Assembly (NCBI GenBank): GCA_002298165.1
Contig: DBMI01000074.1
Location: 427 to 38,742 of the forward strand
Reading direction: 5' to 3'
Source: Desulfarculales bacterium UBA702
Lineage (GTDB): Bacteria > Desulfobacterota > Syntrophobacteria > Syntrophobacterales > Syntrophobacteraceae
Length of the DNA: 38,316 nt
Part shown: positions 25,380-33,586 of the stretch, one piece after another
Numbering within the stretch: position 1 is the stretch's first letter
Layout: every line of letters starts with the position of its first letter
The notes under the pieces: model-generated
Database searches by the model: none
The model's input: only the letters and a program-made list of their open reading frames with translations
Told to the model about the DNA's origin: nothing
Translations under genes and position numbers: made by a program

Positions 25380-25696
25380 AAGGTCAGGAGGGCCTGTTGC
25401 CTGAATAGTTTTCCGAAAAATGCTAAGCAAAATTGGGTGGCACGAATCTGATGAACGTCATTCCCGTAGCGGGTTTAAGCAATAGCCCCGAGATCTTGCC
25501 TGAACCCTGCCGGCGAACGATCTGGGGCATTATGGGAAGGTGTGGTGGATAAAAAGTCCCCGCGTTGATTCCGCCCCAGGCGAGAAGTGTTGGCGCGAGA
25601 CTTCGCCCGGCGTAATGGGGGTATTAGCGAAAATCGATCTTGACGCAGCCTGATATCGGCTCTGCTCGGCCTCGACCCGACGTTCGATCGTTCGAT

Positions 25697-25766
25697 GTAG
25701 GGGCAAATTATTATTTGCCCTCACAGGATATTGGCCCCCACAGGGCAAATGATAATTTGCCCCTAC
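25697..25766. repeat. palindromic hairpin repeat, copy 1
   Basis: Two 25-bp arms (25697-25721 and 25742-25766) match as inverted repeats at 24 of 25 positions. Each arm is itself palindromic (GGGCAAAT, 4 bases, ATTTGCCC), so a cruciform is possible. The same structure occurs at 28711-28767 and 28981-29047. Confidence 0.75.
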
Positions 25767-25952
25767 AAAATATTTGTCTGTGAGGAAGAGGGGATGCGAG
25801 TTAACCAGGTTGGGTTTTGCTCCTGAAACCATCTCAGGGTTTAAACCCATTTTCACCACTCAACCCGACGGTTCATTGGGAAAAACAATGGACCGAAAAG
25901 TCGGACCGCGAGCAAAACCGCCGAGCAAGGCCGCATAGCAACGAGGCTCGCC

Positions 25953-26222
25953 CTATTGGGCCGGAACAGCATAGACCAGCCTTGGGTCGAGGTCGTAGGT
26001 CCATGGCAGTCCGGCGTTTCTCCAGCCGTTTTTCACCCTCTTGCCCTTGCTGTAGCTCTCCTCGTCCGTTACCTTGTCGCCCTCGAAACCGTCAACGATC
26101 TGGTAGGCATTGGTAAATTCCGCCGCTGCCATCCGGTTGATGGCCTCCGCGCTTCTTGCTCCCGAGCGGCACATTACGAGTACAACGTCATCCGGCTTGA
26201 ATTTCTGCTTCACCGCGGCATC
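25953..26222 (-). pseudogene. 5'-truncated rhodanese pseudogene
   Basis: The 86-90 codons are nearly identical to the C-terminal part of the complete rhodanese encoded at 29126-29728, including the active-site loop MCRSGARS and the ending DPRLVYAVPAQ. The signal peptide and the first 110 residues are missing; homology breaks at 26222. There is no credible start or ribosome site at the break, so it is unlikely to be functional. Confidence 0.8.
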
Positions 26223-26589
26223 CCCCCTCCGTATTGCGCTGCCATAAGTTCGAGTATTGTAAAAATACCTGTCGATCTACATCAATTTACACCCTTTTCA
26301 GTATTTCGAGCCTACTGTTCCTATCCTATTATCGCCTCAAATAATTAAATCAGTAGAGTAGTTTGACTGCTTCACTGGAAAACCGATTCACTAAGGCTTC
26401 TTACTCATAAGTGGAAGGGGAGGGCGCTAAGCGAATGAAGATTCGCCTGGTGTCTTTTCCTTGTTTAGGACGGTTTTTGCCCAGCTTGACCTAACCTCTT
26501 CAAGACTTCAACAATCCCTCCGGGGAAGATTACCCCTGATTCGTAGACACTCCCATCAAGGTATTTAGGCGGGGACAAGGAGGTTCCCG
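26223..26589. other. intergenic region upstream of the leader ORF and peroxidase gene
   Basis: 367 bp without a gene; it must carry the promoter of the peroxidase gene. A TTGACC at about 26487 is a possible -35 box, but no good -10 box follows at standard spacing. Confidence 0.35.
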
Positions 26590-26685
26590 ATGAAATTCCT
26601 GGGGTTGATTGCCGATAGAACATTTTCCCTATTATCGCGGTTGACTACAGAATCGATCCCTCAACTTCCAAAGGAGAGAGTATGA
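26590..26685 (+). CDS. 31-codon leader ORF overlapping the di-haem peroxidase gene by ATGA
   Basis: AAGGAGG lies a few bases before the ATG at 26590. The frame runs 31 codons (MKFLGLIADRTFSLLSRL at the start), and its TGA at 26683-26685 overlaps the ATG of the peroxidase gene. The ribosome site is among the best in the window. Translational coupling or a short amphipathic peptide are the two options; no homologue is recognised. Confidence 0.45.
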   Translation: MKFLGLIADRTFSLLSRLTTESIPQLPKERV

Positions 26686-28280
26686 GATTCATCTTGAAAA
26701 TCACCTTAGTTGCGCTGGTATTGGCAATTTCCACATCCTGGTCCAGCGATAAAGCATCGGCTAAAAAGTACGAACCTTTGACTGGTGATGTTGTCGCACT
26801 CGGTAAAGCCATGTTTTTTGATCCTGATCTCTCGGTTAACCATTCACAGTCTTGTTCGAGCTGCCACGATCCTTCTACTGGATTTACAGGGCCCGATTCA
26901 GAGGTGAATGCCGCCGGGGCAGTCTACAATGGTGCATTGCCCGACAGGTTCGGTAACAGGAAGCCGCCGTCAGCCGCCTACGCGGGCAACAGCCCGCTGC
27001 TGCATACCAGCGCTACCGGTGAGTGGTTTGGAGGAATGTTCTGGGATGGGCGGGCAACGGGGAACCATCTCGGGGACCCGCTTGCGGAGCAGGCTCAAGG
27101 ACCCTTTCTTAATCCATTGGAGCAGGCGATGCCACATGCCCGCCAGGTTTGCCTCAAAGTGGCCCACTCTGAATATGCCACGCTCTTCGAGGATGTCTGG
27201 GGCAAGGGGTCTCTGGATTGCGTAAAGGATGTTAATGGTTCTTATGAGCTGATCGCCAAATCCATTGCAGCTTACGAGAGAAGCTCGGAAGTAAACCCCT
27301 ACACTTCAAAGTTTGACCTTTTCTGGGATGCCGCGAAAACTGCCGGCAAGGATGTTACCCAAATTCATTTCACCAACGACGGCGGCGGGCATGGTGCAAC
27401 CGCAACTGCAACAATTCAGGGTGGCAAGATAGTGTCCATAAGCGTGGTCAATGGCGGATCGGGCTATATAGTCCCGCCCACGATCAGCTTCATGGGAGGT
27501 GGAGGAGGCATGGGGGGAGCTGGCGGCGGCGCAACCGCTCAGGCGACCGTGAATTCAGGCGGTGCAGTCACCGCCATTATGGTTACGGCTGGAGGTTCGG
27601 GATACCGCATGGCACCACGAGTTGTGATTACAGGTGTCGATCCATATTATTGGCAAAAATACCGCGATCTTGGTTTGAACGATTCAGAACTTCAAGGCCT
27701 CGCGGCATTCAATGACCCAAGCCGCGCCAATTGCTCTTCATGCCATTCACTTAATGGAGGTTCGGAAGAATATCCTCTATTCACCAACTTCGCGTACGAG
27801 AACATTGGTATGCCCAAAAATCCCGAAAACCCATTCTATCTGATGACTGAAGAATGGAACCCCGCGGGAGTCGCATGGGTAGATTATGGTCTGGGTGGAT
27901 GTTTGAAAAATGCCGGATATGATGAGGCCGTCTACACTCCTCAGCTCGGAAAATTCAAGGTCCCAACTCTTCGAAACGTTGATCTTCGCCCATCCCAGGA
28001 TTTCATAAAAGCTTATGGTCATAATGGGTACTTCAAATCACTTCCTGAATTGATCCGTTTTTATGCATGGCGCGGAATGATGAGCGGTGGATGCGGAGGA
28101 ATGGGGGGTGGTAATATGGGAGGCGGTATGAACTGCGGGGGGATGGGAGGAATGATGTTCCCCGATCCGGAAGTTAACCAGAACCTTTCCTCAATGAAGA
28201 TGTTCAACATGATGGATCAGTCGAATATCGTGACTTTTCTGAAGACTTTATCAGACGGATATTTCGAGAGATCGAAATAA
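26682..28280 (+). CDS. di-haem peroxidase-like protein with inserted Gly-rich beta-repeats and Gly/Met-rich segment
   Basis: 532 residues, CAAAGGAGAGAGT before the ATG, signal peptide at about 1-27. Haem sites are CSSCH at 58-62 and CSSCH at 351-355. Peroxidase family blocks: ALGKAMFFDPDLSVN, NRKPPSAAYAGNSPLLH, GGMFWDGRATG (117-127) and KVPTLRNVDLR (426-436). Two features are unusual. Residues about 232-318, between the haem domains, hold two copies of a roughly 40-residue unit (GATATAT, then SVVNGGSGY, and GATAQAT, then MVTAGGSGY), which looks like an inserted beta-structure module. Residues 466-492 are a Gly/Met/Cys-rich run that could bind copper or another soft metal. Probably periplasmic or surface-exposed; substrate unknown. 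Flanked by the two copies of the segmental duplication. Confidence 0.88.
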   Translation: MRFILKITLVALVLAISTSWSSDKASAKKYEPLTGDVVALGKAMFFDPDLSVNHSQSCSSCHDPSTGFTGPDSEVNAAGAVYNGALPDRFGNRKPPSAAYAGNSPLLHTSATGEWFGGMFWDGRATGNHLGDPLAEQAQGPFLNPLEQAMPHARQVCLKVAHSEYATLFEDVWGKGSLDCVKDVNGSYELIAKSIAAYERSSEVNPYTSKFDLFWDAAKTAGKDVTQIHFTNDGGGHGATATATIQGGKIVSISVVNGGSGYIVPPTISFMGGGGGMGGAGGGATAQATVNSGGAVTAIMVTAGGSGYRMAPRVVITGVDPYYWQKYRDLGLNDSELQGLAAFNDPSRANCSSCHSLNGGSEEYPLFTNFAYENIGMPKNPENPFYLMTEEWNPAGVAWVDYGLGGCLKNAGYDEAVYTPQLGKFKVPTLRNVDLRPSQDFIKAYGHNGYFKSLPELIRFYAWRGMMSGGCGGMGGGNMGGGMNCGGMGGMMFPDPEVNQNLSSMKMFNMMDQSNIVTFLKTLSDGYFERSK

Positions 28281-28291
28281 CTAATTCAACT

Positions 28292-28322
28292 GCCCGGGAA
28301 AGTGGATTCCGCTTTCCCGGGC
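28292..28322 (+). terminator. hairpin terminator of the peroxidase gene
   Basis: GCCCGGGAAAG (28292-28302) and CTTTCCCGGGC (28312-28322) form a perfect 11-bp stem with a 9-base loop, 11 bases after the stop codon. No U-run follows. Confidence 0.7.
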
Positions 28323-28340
28323 AAACTGCGATTTGAGGTT

Positions 28341-28586
28341 TCAATGCCTGGAAATGCGACTTTGCGAGTAGATGTTAAGATTCAAATAGCTGTCCCGGCC
28401 TTTGAAATCCTGATCTCCTGGAAAGTTGCCACATTCGGGTGAACCAGGGTACGGTACCGGCTTAAATGGAGTGCGACTCCAGGCAGCTTCATAACAAAAC
28501 TCTGGGGTTACAGTGATTGCACTGTAGCTCTTTATTTTTTTGGCAATCAGGGATCGATCACATTTACAGCAAGGTGAATCTCTCAT
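28341..28586 (-). CDS. doubtful small cysteine-containing ORF, 81 aa
   Basis: ATG at 28586 (MRDSPCCKCDRSLIAKKIKS) with a weak upstream TGTGGG. It has four N-terminal/central cysteines and a hydrophilic C-terminus, with no recognised family. It sits between the peroxidase terminator and repeat copy B. It may be a gene remnant. Confidence 0.25.
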   Translation of the reverse strand: MRDSPCCKCDRSLIAKKIKSYSAITVTPEFCYEAAWSRTPFKPVPYPGSPECGNFPGDQDFKGRDSYLNLNIYSQSRISRH

Positions 28587-28710
28587 TTACCCACATGCCG
28601 CAATTGAACTTTCTAAGGAGGGAGGCGAAATGGGATGTGAGTGAGACGCGATCTTGACGCAGCCTGATATCGTCTCTGCTCAACCTCAACCGACGTTCGA
28701 ATCGTTCGAT

Positions 28711-28767
28711 GTAGGGGCAAATTATTATTTGCCCTCAGGATATTGGCCCCACAGGGCTTGCCCCTAC
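28711..28767. repeat. palindromic hairpin repeat, copy 2 (right arm partly deleted)
   Basis: The left arm is identical to copy 1. The right arm has lost its central bases, leaving AGGGC followed directly by TTGCCCCTAC. Confidence 0.7.
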
Positions 28768-28980
28768 AAAATATTCGTCTGTGAGGAAGAGGGGAATGCG
28801 AGTTAAACAGGTTGGGTTTTGCTCCTGAAACCATCTCAGGGTTTAAACCCATTTTCACCACTCAACCCAACGCTTCATTTGGAAAAACAATGGGCCGAAA
28901 AGCCGGACCGCGAGCAAAACCGCCGAGCAAGGCCGCATGGCAACGAGGCTCAACCTCAACCGACGTTCGAATCGTTCGAT

Positions 28981-29047
28981 GTAGGGGCAAATTATTATTT
29001 GCCCTCAGGATATTGGCCCCCACAGGGCAAATGATAATTTGCCCCTA
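28981..29047. repeat. palindromic hairpin repeat, copy 3
   Basis: Complete copy with both arms, as at 25697-25766, and a slightly shorter central spacer. Confidence 0.75.
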
Positions 29048-29125
29048 CAAAAAATATTCGTCTGTGAGAAGAGGGGACCGCGAAGCAAACCGCCGAGCAG
29101 CCCCACATACGGACGCGAACTCGGC

Positions 29126-29728
29126 CTATTGGGCCGGAACAGCATAGACCAGCCTGGGGTCGAGGTCGTAGGTCCATGGCAGTCCGGCGTTTCTCCAGCC
29201 GTTTTTCACCCTCTTGCCCTTGCTGTAGCTCTCCTCATCCGTTACCTTGTCGCCCTCAAAACCGTCAACGATCTGGTAGACGTTAGTAAATCCCGCCGCT
29301 GCCATCCGGTTGATTGCCTCCGCGCTTCTCGCTCCCGAGCGGCACATTACCAGTATAACGTCATCTGGCTTGAATTTCTGCTTCACCGCGGCATCGAAAT
29401 CGGGGTTATCGGCCAGCGGATAGCCTTTGCCTTCCGCGTTGAACTTACCTTTCCAAAGTTTCAGGGGAATGTTCGCGGCAGAATCGGCATGTCCCACAAA
29501 GACGTATTCCTCCGGGGTGCGGACGTCCAGGAGAAAGACCTTGCCGGGGTTCGATCTGTACATTTGGAAAGCCTCGACGGCAGTGGCATATTTGCCGAGG
29601 GTGGTCAGCTTGTCTTTTTCCTTTGGCGGCAGGCTCTGACAATCGGGCGAGGTCTGTTGCGCGGAAGCGGTCGAAATGAAAAAGACCGCAAAAACGATTA
29701 CAACAAAAGTTGAAAAGGCTGCTCTCAT
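29126..29728 (-). CDS. periplasmic rhodanese-like sulfurtransferase
   Basis: 200 residues; AGGAG precedes the ATG and a Sec signal covers residues 1-23 (VVIVFAVFFISTASA). A single rhodanese domain spans about residues 45-180, with FLLDVRTPEEYVFVGH (65-80) and the active-site loop MCRSGARS carrying catalytic Cys129. Family members move sulfane sulfur between donors and acceptors such as cyanide or thiols; periplasmic forms often serve in sulfur-compound handling. The C-terminal half is duplicated as a pseudogene at 25953-26222. No obvious operon partner; nth lies upstream on the same strand with a 158-bp gap. Confidence 0.88.
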   Translation of the reverse strand: MRAAFSTFVVIVFAVFFISTASAQQTSPDCQSLPPKEKDKLTTLGKYATAVEAFQMYRSNPGKVFLLDVRTPEEYVFVGHADSAANIPLKLWKGKFNAEGKGYPLADNPDFDAAVKQKFKPDDVILVMCRSGARSAEAINRMAAAGFTNVYQIVDGFEGDKVTDEESYSKGKRVKNGWRNAGLPWTYDLDPRLVYAVPAQ

Positions 29729-29886
29729 TCTGCTCGCTCCTGCTCTCGGTGGTTAATTTTCTTCTGAAAGATATTTCCAGTTATGCTCTTTTGCAATCCG
29801 CAGGCGATGAGGCGGGATGCAAAAAGAAGAAGAAAATCTTGCCGGATGGTCCAGGGGAGCCTACAAGTGATTCCGCAACCGCTGCT

Positions 29887-30546
29887 TTATGCCTTGGGAG
29901 TTGACGGGTCCATTCCATAATCGCAATGGGTGCGCAGTGGACAGATCGAGCATTTGGGTTTTCGGGCGATGCAGATTTTTCGGCCGTGCTGGATAAGCTG
30001 GTGGGAAAATTTTGTCCATCTCTCTTTGGGTATTACGGCCATGAGGTCCCGTTCGATCTTCTCGGGCTCCTTGTGGGAGGTGAGGCCCAGCCTGGCGGAG
30101 ACTCTTCCGACGTGGGTATCGACTACTATTCCGGGAATATCGAAAGCGTTCCCAAGTACCACGTTCGCTGTCTTGCGGCCGACCCCGGGAAGGCTCACAA
30201 GGGCATCGAGGTCCGGGGGGATCTGCCCTCCGAACTCTTCCACAATCGCCTTGCCGGCCGCCTTTATGGATTTTGCCTTGTTGTGATAGAAGCCGGTGGA
30301 TTTAATATCCTGCTCGAGTTCGGAGATCGGGGCCTCCGCGTATGCCCTGGCCGTGGGGTATTTCTTAAAAAGGCCGGGCGTCACGATGTTTACCCGCTCG
30401 TCGGTGCATTGGGCCGAAAGAATTGTAGCAACCAGGAGCTGGAGCGGGTCAGCGTAATCGAGCGAGCAGTGTGCGTCGGGATATAGATCGTCGAGCACTT
30501 TTAGGATTGACTCGACCTTGCCGGCTGGTGTATGCGGTTCACTCAC
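29887..30546 (-). CDS. nth: endonuclease III, DNA N-glycosylase/AP lyase
   Basis: 219 residues from a GTG at 30546 with AAGGGAG upstream, close to the usual length of Nth. The helix-hairpin-helix LPGVGRKTA carries the catalytic lysine (K125), and VDTHVGR carries the catalytic aspartate (D143). The iron-sulfur loop C-x6-C-x2-C-x5-C is complete (Cys192, 199, 202, 208). It removes oxidised pyrimidines in base-excision repair in the cytoplasm. The neighbours are unrelated, and the divergent 155-aa gene starts 109 bp away. Confidence 0.96.
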   Translation of the reverse strand: MSEPHTPAGKVESILKVLDDLYPDAHCSLDYADPLQLLVATILSAQCTDERVNIVTPGLFKKYPTARAYAEAPISELEQDIKSTGFYHNKAKSIKAAGKAIVEEFGGQIPPDLDALVSLPGVGRKTANVVLGNAFDIPGIVVDTHVGRVSARLGLTSHKEPEKIERDLMAVIPKERWTKFSHQLIQHGRKICIARKPKCSICPLRTHCDYGMDPSTPKA

Positions 30547-30655
30547 GTTTGCTCCCTTATGCCTGGTTTGAATCCCACTTTTTCCGGATGGGTGCCAAAT
30601 GTGCCGGATTTTATGTCAAAGTTGCTGTTTGATTTCAAGCAGAAAGAAATTATAT

Positions 30656-31120
30656 ATGGTGAAAGCCGGATGGACCGGTGATTTTAACTATGCCCGGACT
30701 ATGGAAATGGATGACACTTTCAGGAACAACATTTTTAAATCAATGACGGTCAGCACCCCGAACGAGAGAAGGGTCTACGGCCTCCATATAATCGTCTGTC
30801 CTTTCTGCGACAACGGTCACCCTGTCCCGACCGATTTCGATTCGATCCACCGCTGCACCTGCGGCGCCTGCTACAAGGTCTGTGCAAACAATACCGTGGA
30901 ATACGGCGTGGGCTCGATCGCAAGCAGCCTGTGGAATGACGATGAACTGGATCTGGTGCGCCAGGTACCCGTCGATTTCTGCAATATAGTGGTAGAGAAA
31001 AATTTCGACCGCCTGCTCGACCTGAAACAGGCATCGAGGGACGACGGCGGAATAGAGCGGTTCTGCAAATACGACATGAACCTTGCGCTGAGCCTTGTCT
31101 GGGTAAAGCGGCTCTTCTGA
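30656..31120 (+). CDS. small cysteine-rich protein of unknown function
   Basis: About 154 residues from the ATG at 30656 (MVKAGWTGDFNYARTM). The frame is open to 30599, the ribosome site is weak, and a start at 30701 (MEMDDTFRNNIF) is also possible. A zinc-ribbon-like cluster, VCPFCDNGHPVP then CTCGACYKVC, occupies the middle and would bind one metal ion or a cluster. The C-terminal half is acidic and helical (WNDDELDLVRQVPVDF, then LALSLVWVKRLF). I do not recognise the family. It lies just upstream of tRNA-Ala. Confidence 0.7.
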   Translation: MVKAGWTGDFNYARTMEMDDTFRNNIFKSMTVSTPNERRVYGLHIIVCPFCDNGHPVPTDFDSIHRCTCGACYKVCANNTVEYGVGSIASSLWNDDELDLVRQVPVDFCNIVVEKNFDRLLDLKQASRDDGGIERFCKYDMNLALSLVWVKRLF

Positions 31121-31127
31121 GCGCTTC

Positions 31128-31157
31128 TTGACAACAGGAGAGCTAAAGGGGTATACG
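31128..31157 (+). promoter_or_regulatory. sigma70-type promoter of tRNA-Ala
   Basis: TTGACA (31128-31133), an 18-bp spacer and TATACG (31152-31157), placing the start about seven bases before the tRNA 5' end. Confidence 0.6.
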
Positions 31158-31170
31158 TGCCTGTCACCAA

Positions 31171-31243
31171 GGGGATGTAGCTCAGTTGGGAGAGCGCTGG
31201 CTTCGCAAGTCAGAGGTCGAGGGTTCGAATCCCTTCATCTCCA
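31171..31243 (+). tRNA. tRNA-Ala(CGC)
   Basis: A 73-nt cloverleaf. The acceptor GGGGATG pairs with CATCTCC, including the G3-U70 wobble that identifies alanine tRNA. D arm GCTC/GAGC; anticodon stem CTGGC/GTCAG around loop TTCGCAA, with anticodon CGC (codon GCG); T arm GAGGG/CCCTT (one G-T pair) around TTCGAAT; discriminator A. No CCA is encoded. The last 19 bases recur at 36012-36030. Confidence 0.95.
31225..31243 (+). repeat. attL-like site: tRNA-Ala 3' end
   Basis: TCGAATCCCTTCATCTCCA is repeated exactly at 36012-36030, the usual signature of integration at a tRNA 3' end. Confidence 0.65.
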
Positions 31244-31306
31244 TCGAGTAAAATCAATAATTTAGAGTTTTGGAAGGTATGCAGAAGGGGTCGATACTGG
31301 CCAACT

Positions 31307-31543
31307 TTGTTGGGCAAAAGATTGGCCCTTTTCCTTTTGACCGCCTTGTCTCTCCAAATCATCCCTTTCGCCCTCCCACCGATGGGCCTGGCCGCAACCA
31401 AAGTCTTTCTCATCGCCGGGCAGTCCAACACCATGAGCGGGGTCCTTGACCGGATACCCGACCAGCTCGCCCCGGTTCCGGCAAACGTCAGATATTTTCA
31501 GGAAAGCTGCTTAGCGGGCGGATATTCATGGTTGCCACAGTAA
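31307..31543 (+). pseudogene. truncated SASA-type (sialate O-acetylesterase-like) carbohydrate esterase
   Basis: Signal-like N-terminus (LALFLLTALSLQIIPFALPP) followed by TKVFLIAGQSNTMSG, the GQSN block I with the nucleophile Ser of SASA/CE6 esterases. The intact family is several hundred residues long. Here the frame ends after 78 codons and the remaining blocks are missing downstream. The start would be a TTG with no good ribosome site, so it is a broken remnant. Confidence 0.6.
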
Positions 31544-31576
31544 CAGTAAAGGGCGTCCTTTAATTTTTACAGGAGT

Positions 31577-31711
31577 GTGCACGGCAACGAGTTGCCGGTG
31601 CCACACGCGCTGGAAGTCTTCAAAAAGTGCTCATGCGGCAAACACTTCAAACCCGGATCAACCGGCAAAGATTTTGCCGGAAATGTGGGGAGAAAAACCG
31701 CAAGAAACTGA
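31577..31711 (+). pseudogene. possible frameshifted zinc-ribbon gene fragment
   Basis: A GTG frame preceded by AGGAGT reads KKCSCGKHFKPGSTGKDF. One frame over, the text continues CRKCGEKNRKKLNR. Together they give a C-x-C ... C-x2-C ribbon of the kind found in small phage and mobile-element proteins, implying a frameshift between the two halves. Weak evidence. Confidence 0.25.
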
Positions 31712-31928
31712 ACCGGGTGAATGTCCAAAAATCAAAGGATCGGAAAAGGGTAGCGAGGTAATACTTTAGGCTACCGCAAACCCATACCTAGTAAGGATCA
31801 ATTTTTCAAAAAATCGAGGGTGGCTAGGGTAAATTCACCTTTGCGGGATTAGCGGATAGGTGGATTACCCGCCAGACCTGAAACAGTAAGGGTCTGAGGG
31901 ATTGCGGTAACACTTTAGAGAGTGCCCC

Positions 31929-33140
31929 TTACTCATTCGATTGCCCGCGCCATCTCATTGCGCGTCTAAAGCCGAGTTCTTCAGCTTCTTTAACTGTCCA
32001 GGCATACCTTTCAAATCGCTCAGTTATTTCAGTTCGATCATACTGTTGATCGAATGGGAGATGATATATTAAACCTCTAGGGGAGACATTGCACTTGATA
32101 CGCGGATAGTCTTCAAGAGGATAATTTTCCACGGCCTTTATACCAAGTAATTCAGAGTATCGCCTTGCAGTGTCGGAGAGACATGTTGATGTAATGAGAA
32201 TCCCATCAACAGTTTTGCTGGGATTCTCCAATCTGTAACCAAGAACTGTTCCATAAAGCTGGAAGACATGCTTTTCGTGTATAGTCTTCACCTTGGACCA
32301 GCACTTACACTGCACAATGGTCACTTTGCTATTTGGGAATGCAACAATCAGGTCTCTGCCTAAGTCTTCAAACCCCTTGATTATCCCCTGATAAAATACT
32401 TTACCTCCAGAGCATTCATACTTGTATCCAATAAACCGCTCATAATCTCTGCCGATATCCCATCGACTTTTTTTTGCGGACGAATATCTATTCAATGCTA
32501 ATTGGTATTTATCTTGTGTAGACAGTTTTTCATATTCAGCTGAAGTCACCCACATTTTGGCAGGGTCATCAGTATTGCCCTTTTTGGCACCTTTATCAGT
32601 AGCTATCTGAATGATAAGATCATCTATCTCCTCATCCTTGAATTCTGTAAGCCATGGAAAAAGATCCTCATAATAACTAATCTGATATTTATAAATGCGC
32701 AGTAGCTTTTCGGCAACTCTTCTCCGTGCAGCCGCGTCTCTAACCTGCTCTGATGCTTTAAAAGCTGGATGTGATTTTAATTCGAGTTGTTTTGCGATAT
32801 GAAGGTCTTGCAGATGGAAATAATCAGAATAAGCCTCACTCAACCATGGGAAACCAACTGTTTTTTCGTTTGCAATTCTGTGTATTTCAATAGCCTGCCT
32901 TTCTAAGTTTTCTTCTTTCTTGGATAATTTGGCCTCATATTCAGCTAATGCTATATGCTTTTTTCGATAGTCTTCTTTTAGGTCCGACTCTCTTTTTAGA
33001 GCATCATATAATTGCTTTTTAACGGAATCGTAGTCTCTTGATTTGCGGATCAAGTTGATAAGCCAGCTTAGAGCAGCCAGCAATATTGCACCTAGGATAA
33101 AAAGGGCAAGGAATCCCAGTGGATTGGAGCCTCTTGCCAT
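31929..33140 (-). CDS. membrane-anchored Mrr-like restriction endonuclease
   Basis: 403 residues, AGGAA before the ATG. One N-terminal transmembrane helix (about 8-30, LGFLALFILGAILLAALSWL) is followed by a coiled coil (35-95) and a middle helical domain. The C-terminal nuclease domain (about 228-345) has the Mrr/PD-(D/E)xK layout: RDYERFIGYKYE (E234), GFEDLGRDLIV (D263) and VTIVQCKCWSK (Q277-x-K279). Mrr-like enzymes cleave foreign or modified DNA. A membrane-tethered form may act at DNA entry or as an effector; this is inferred from the architecture only. It lies in the tRNA-bounded island. GTAACACTTTAGA-type short repeats flank the gene (near 31908 and 33249). Confidence 0.85.
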   Translation of the reverse strand: MARGSNPLGFLALFILGAILLAALSWLINLIRKSRDYDSVKKQLYDALKRESDLKEDYRKKHIALAEYEAKLSKKEENLERQAIEIHRIANEKTVGFPWLSEAYSDYFHLQDLHIAKQLELKSHPAFKASEQVRDAAARRRVAEKLLRIYKYQISYYEDLFPWLTEFKDEEIDDLIIQIATDKGAKKGNTDDPAKMWVTSAEYEKLSTQDKYQLALNRYSSAKKSRWDIGRDYERFIGYKYECSGGKVFYQGIIKGFEDLGRDLIVAFPNSKVTIVQCKCWSKVKTIHEKHVFQLYGTVLGYRLENPSKTVDGILITSTCLSDTARRYSELLGIKAVENYPLEDYPRIKCNVSPRGLIYHLPFDQQYDRTEITERFERYAWTVKEAEELGFRRAMRWRGQSNE

Positions 33141-33298
33141 AAATTCCTCTTAGACTGTTGCTGGTTGAACGAAGTGTGGAAGCGACAGGTAGAAGAATCA
33201 TACCCCATGTTTCACAATTTTGCAAAATGTTCCATCCAAGGAGCAGAGCAGTAACACTTTAGACCTCAGCAAAGCCTTATTGGGTGTGGTCATCTCCA

Positions 33299-33529
33299 CT
33301 ACTCTATCTTGATGACTTCCATATTCTTCATATCTTCAGAGTTAAAGTAATCTATTCTTTCAATTGTTACAGAATCTGGTTCAAAATCGCTCCGAGTTAG
33401 ATTACTCAAGTGTGCTTGGATTCTTTCAAAACCAAGTACACTGTCAGCTTCAACAAAACAGCTACGCCTAAAATTACTGTATAGATCAACAGCATCTTTC
33501 TTGGTTTGGTAATTGATTTTGAAAATCAT
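33299..33529 (-). CDS. small protein of unknown function
   Basis: 76 residues from the ATG at 33529 (MIFKINYQTKKDAVDLYSNF), with AGAGGA nine bases upstream. Mixed alpha/beta composition, acidic C-terminus (RIDYFNSEDMKNMEVIKIE). It lies between the Mrr-like gene and a membrane protein gene on the same strand (57-bp gap to the latter), so the three probably form one unit. No known family; it could be an inhibitor or sensor subunit. Confidence 0.55.
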   Translation of the reverse strand: MIFKINYQTKKDAVDLYSNFRRSCFVEADSVLGFERIQAHLSNLTRSDFEPDSVTIERIDYFNSEDMKNMEVIKIE

Positions 33530-33586
33530 CTTCAATTTCCTCTTTTCTCATTGGGCAAAGATTTCGCCAAACATATTCAGGGACAA

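Larger units (their letters stand above)
25636..26222. repeat. segmental duplication, copy A
   Basis: From GATCTTGACGCAGCC onward this block matches 28650-29395, including a shared hairpin repeat, a segment around AACCATCTCAGGGTTTAAAC, and the 3' part of a rhodanese gene. Homology stops abruptly at 26222 (GCATC). Copy B contains an additional internal duplication of about 270 bp. The two copies enclose the di-haem peroxidase gene at 26682-28280. Confidence 0.8.
28650..29395. repeat. segmental duplication, copy B (with internal 270-bp tandem duplication)
   Basis: Partner of copy A (25636-26222). Inside it a segment beginning CAACCTCAACCGACG occurs at 28681 and again at 28951, so part of the repeat is tandemly duplicated, hairpin included. 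The block extends into the 3' half of the intact rhodanese gene. Confidence 0.8.

Noticed and set aside
25530..25859. 109-aa minus-strand frame, with a similar one at 28613-28861
   Set aside because: Both read through the hairpin repeat and the duplicated block. Their similarity comes from the DNA repeat, not from a conserved gene.
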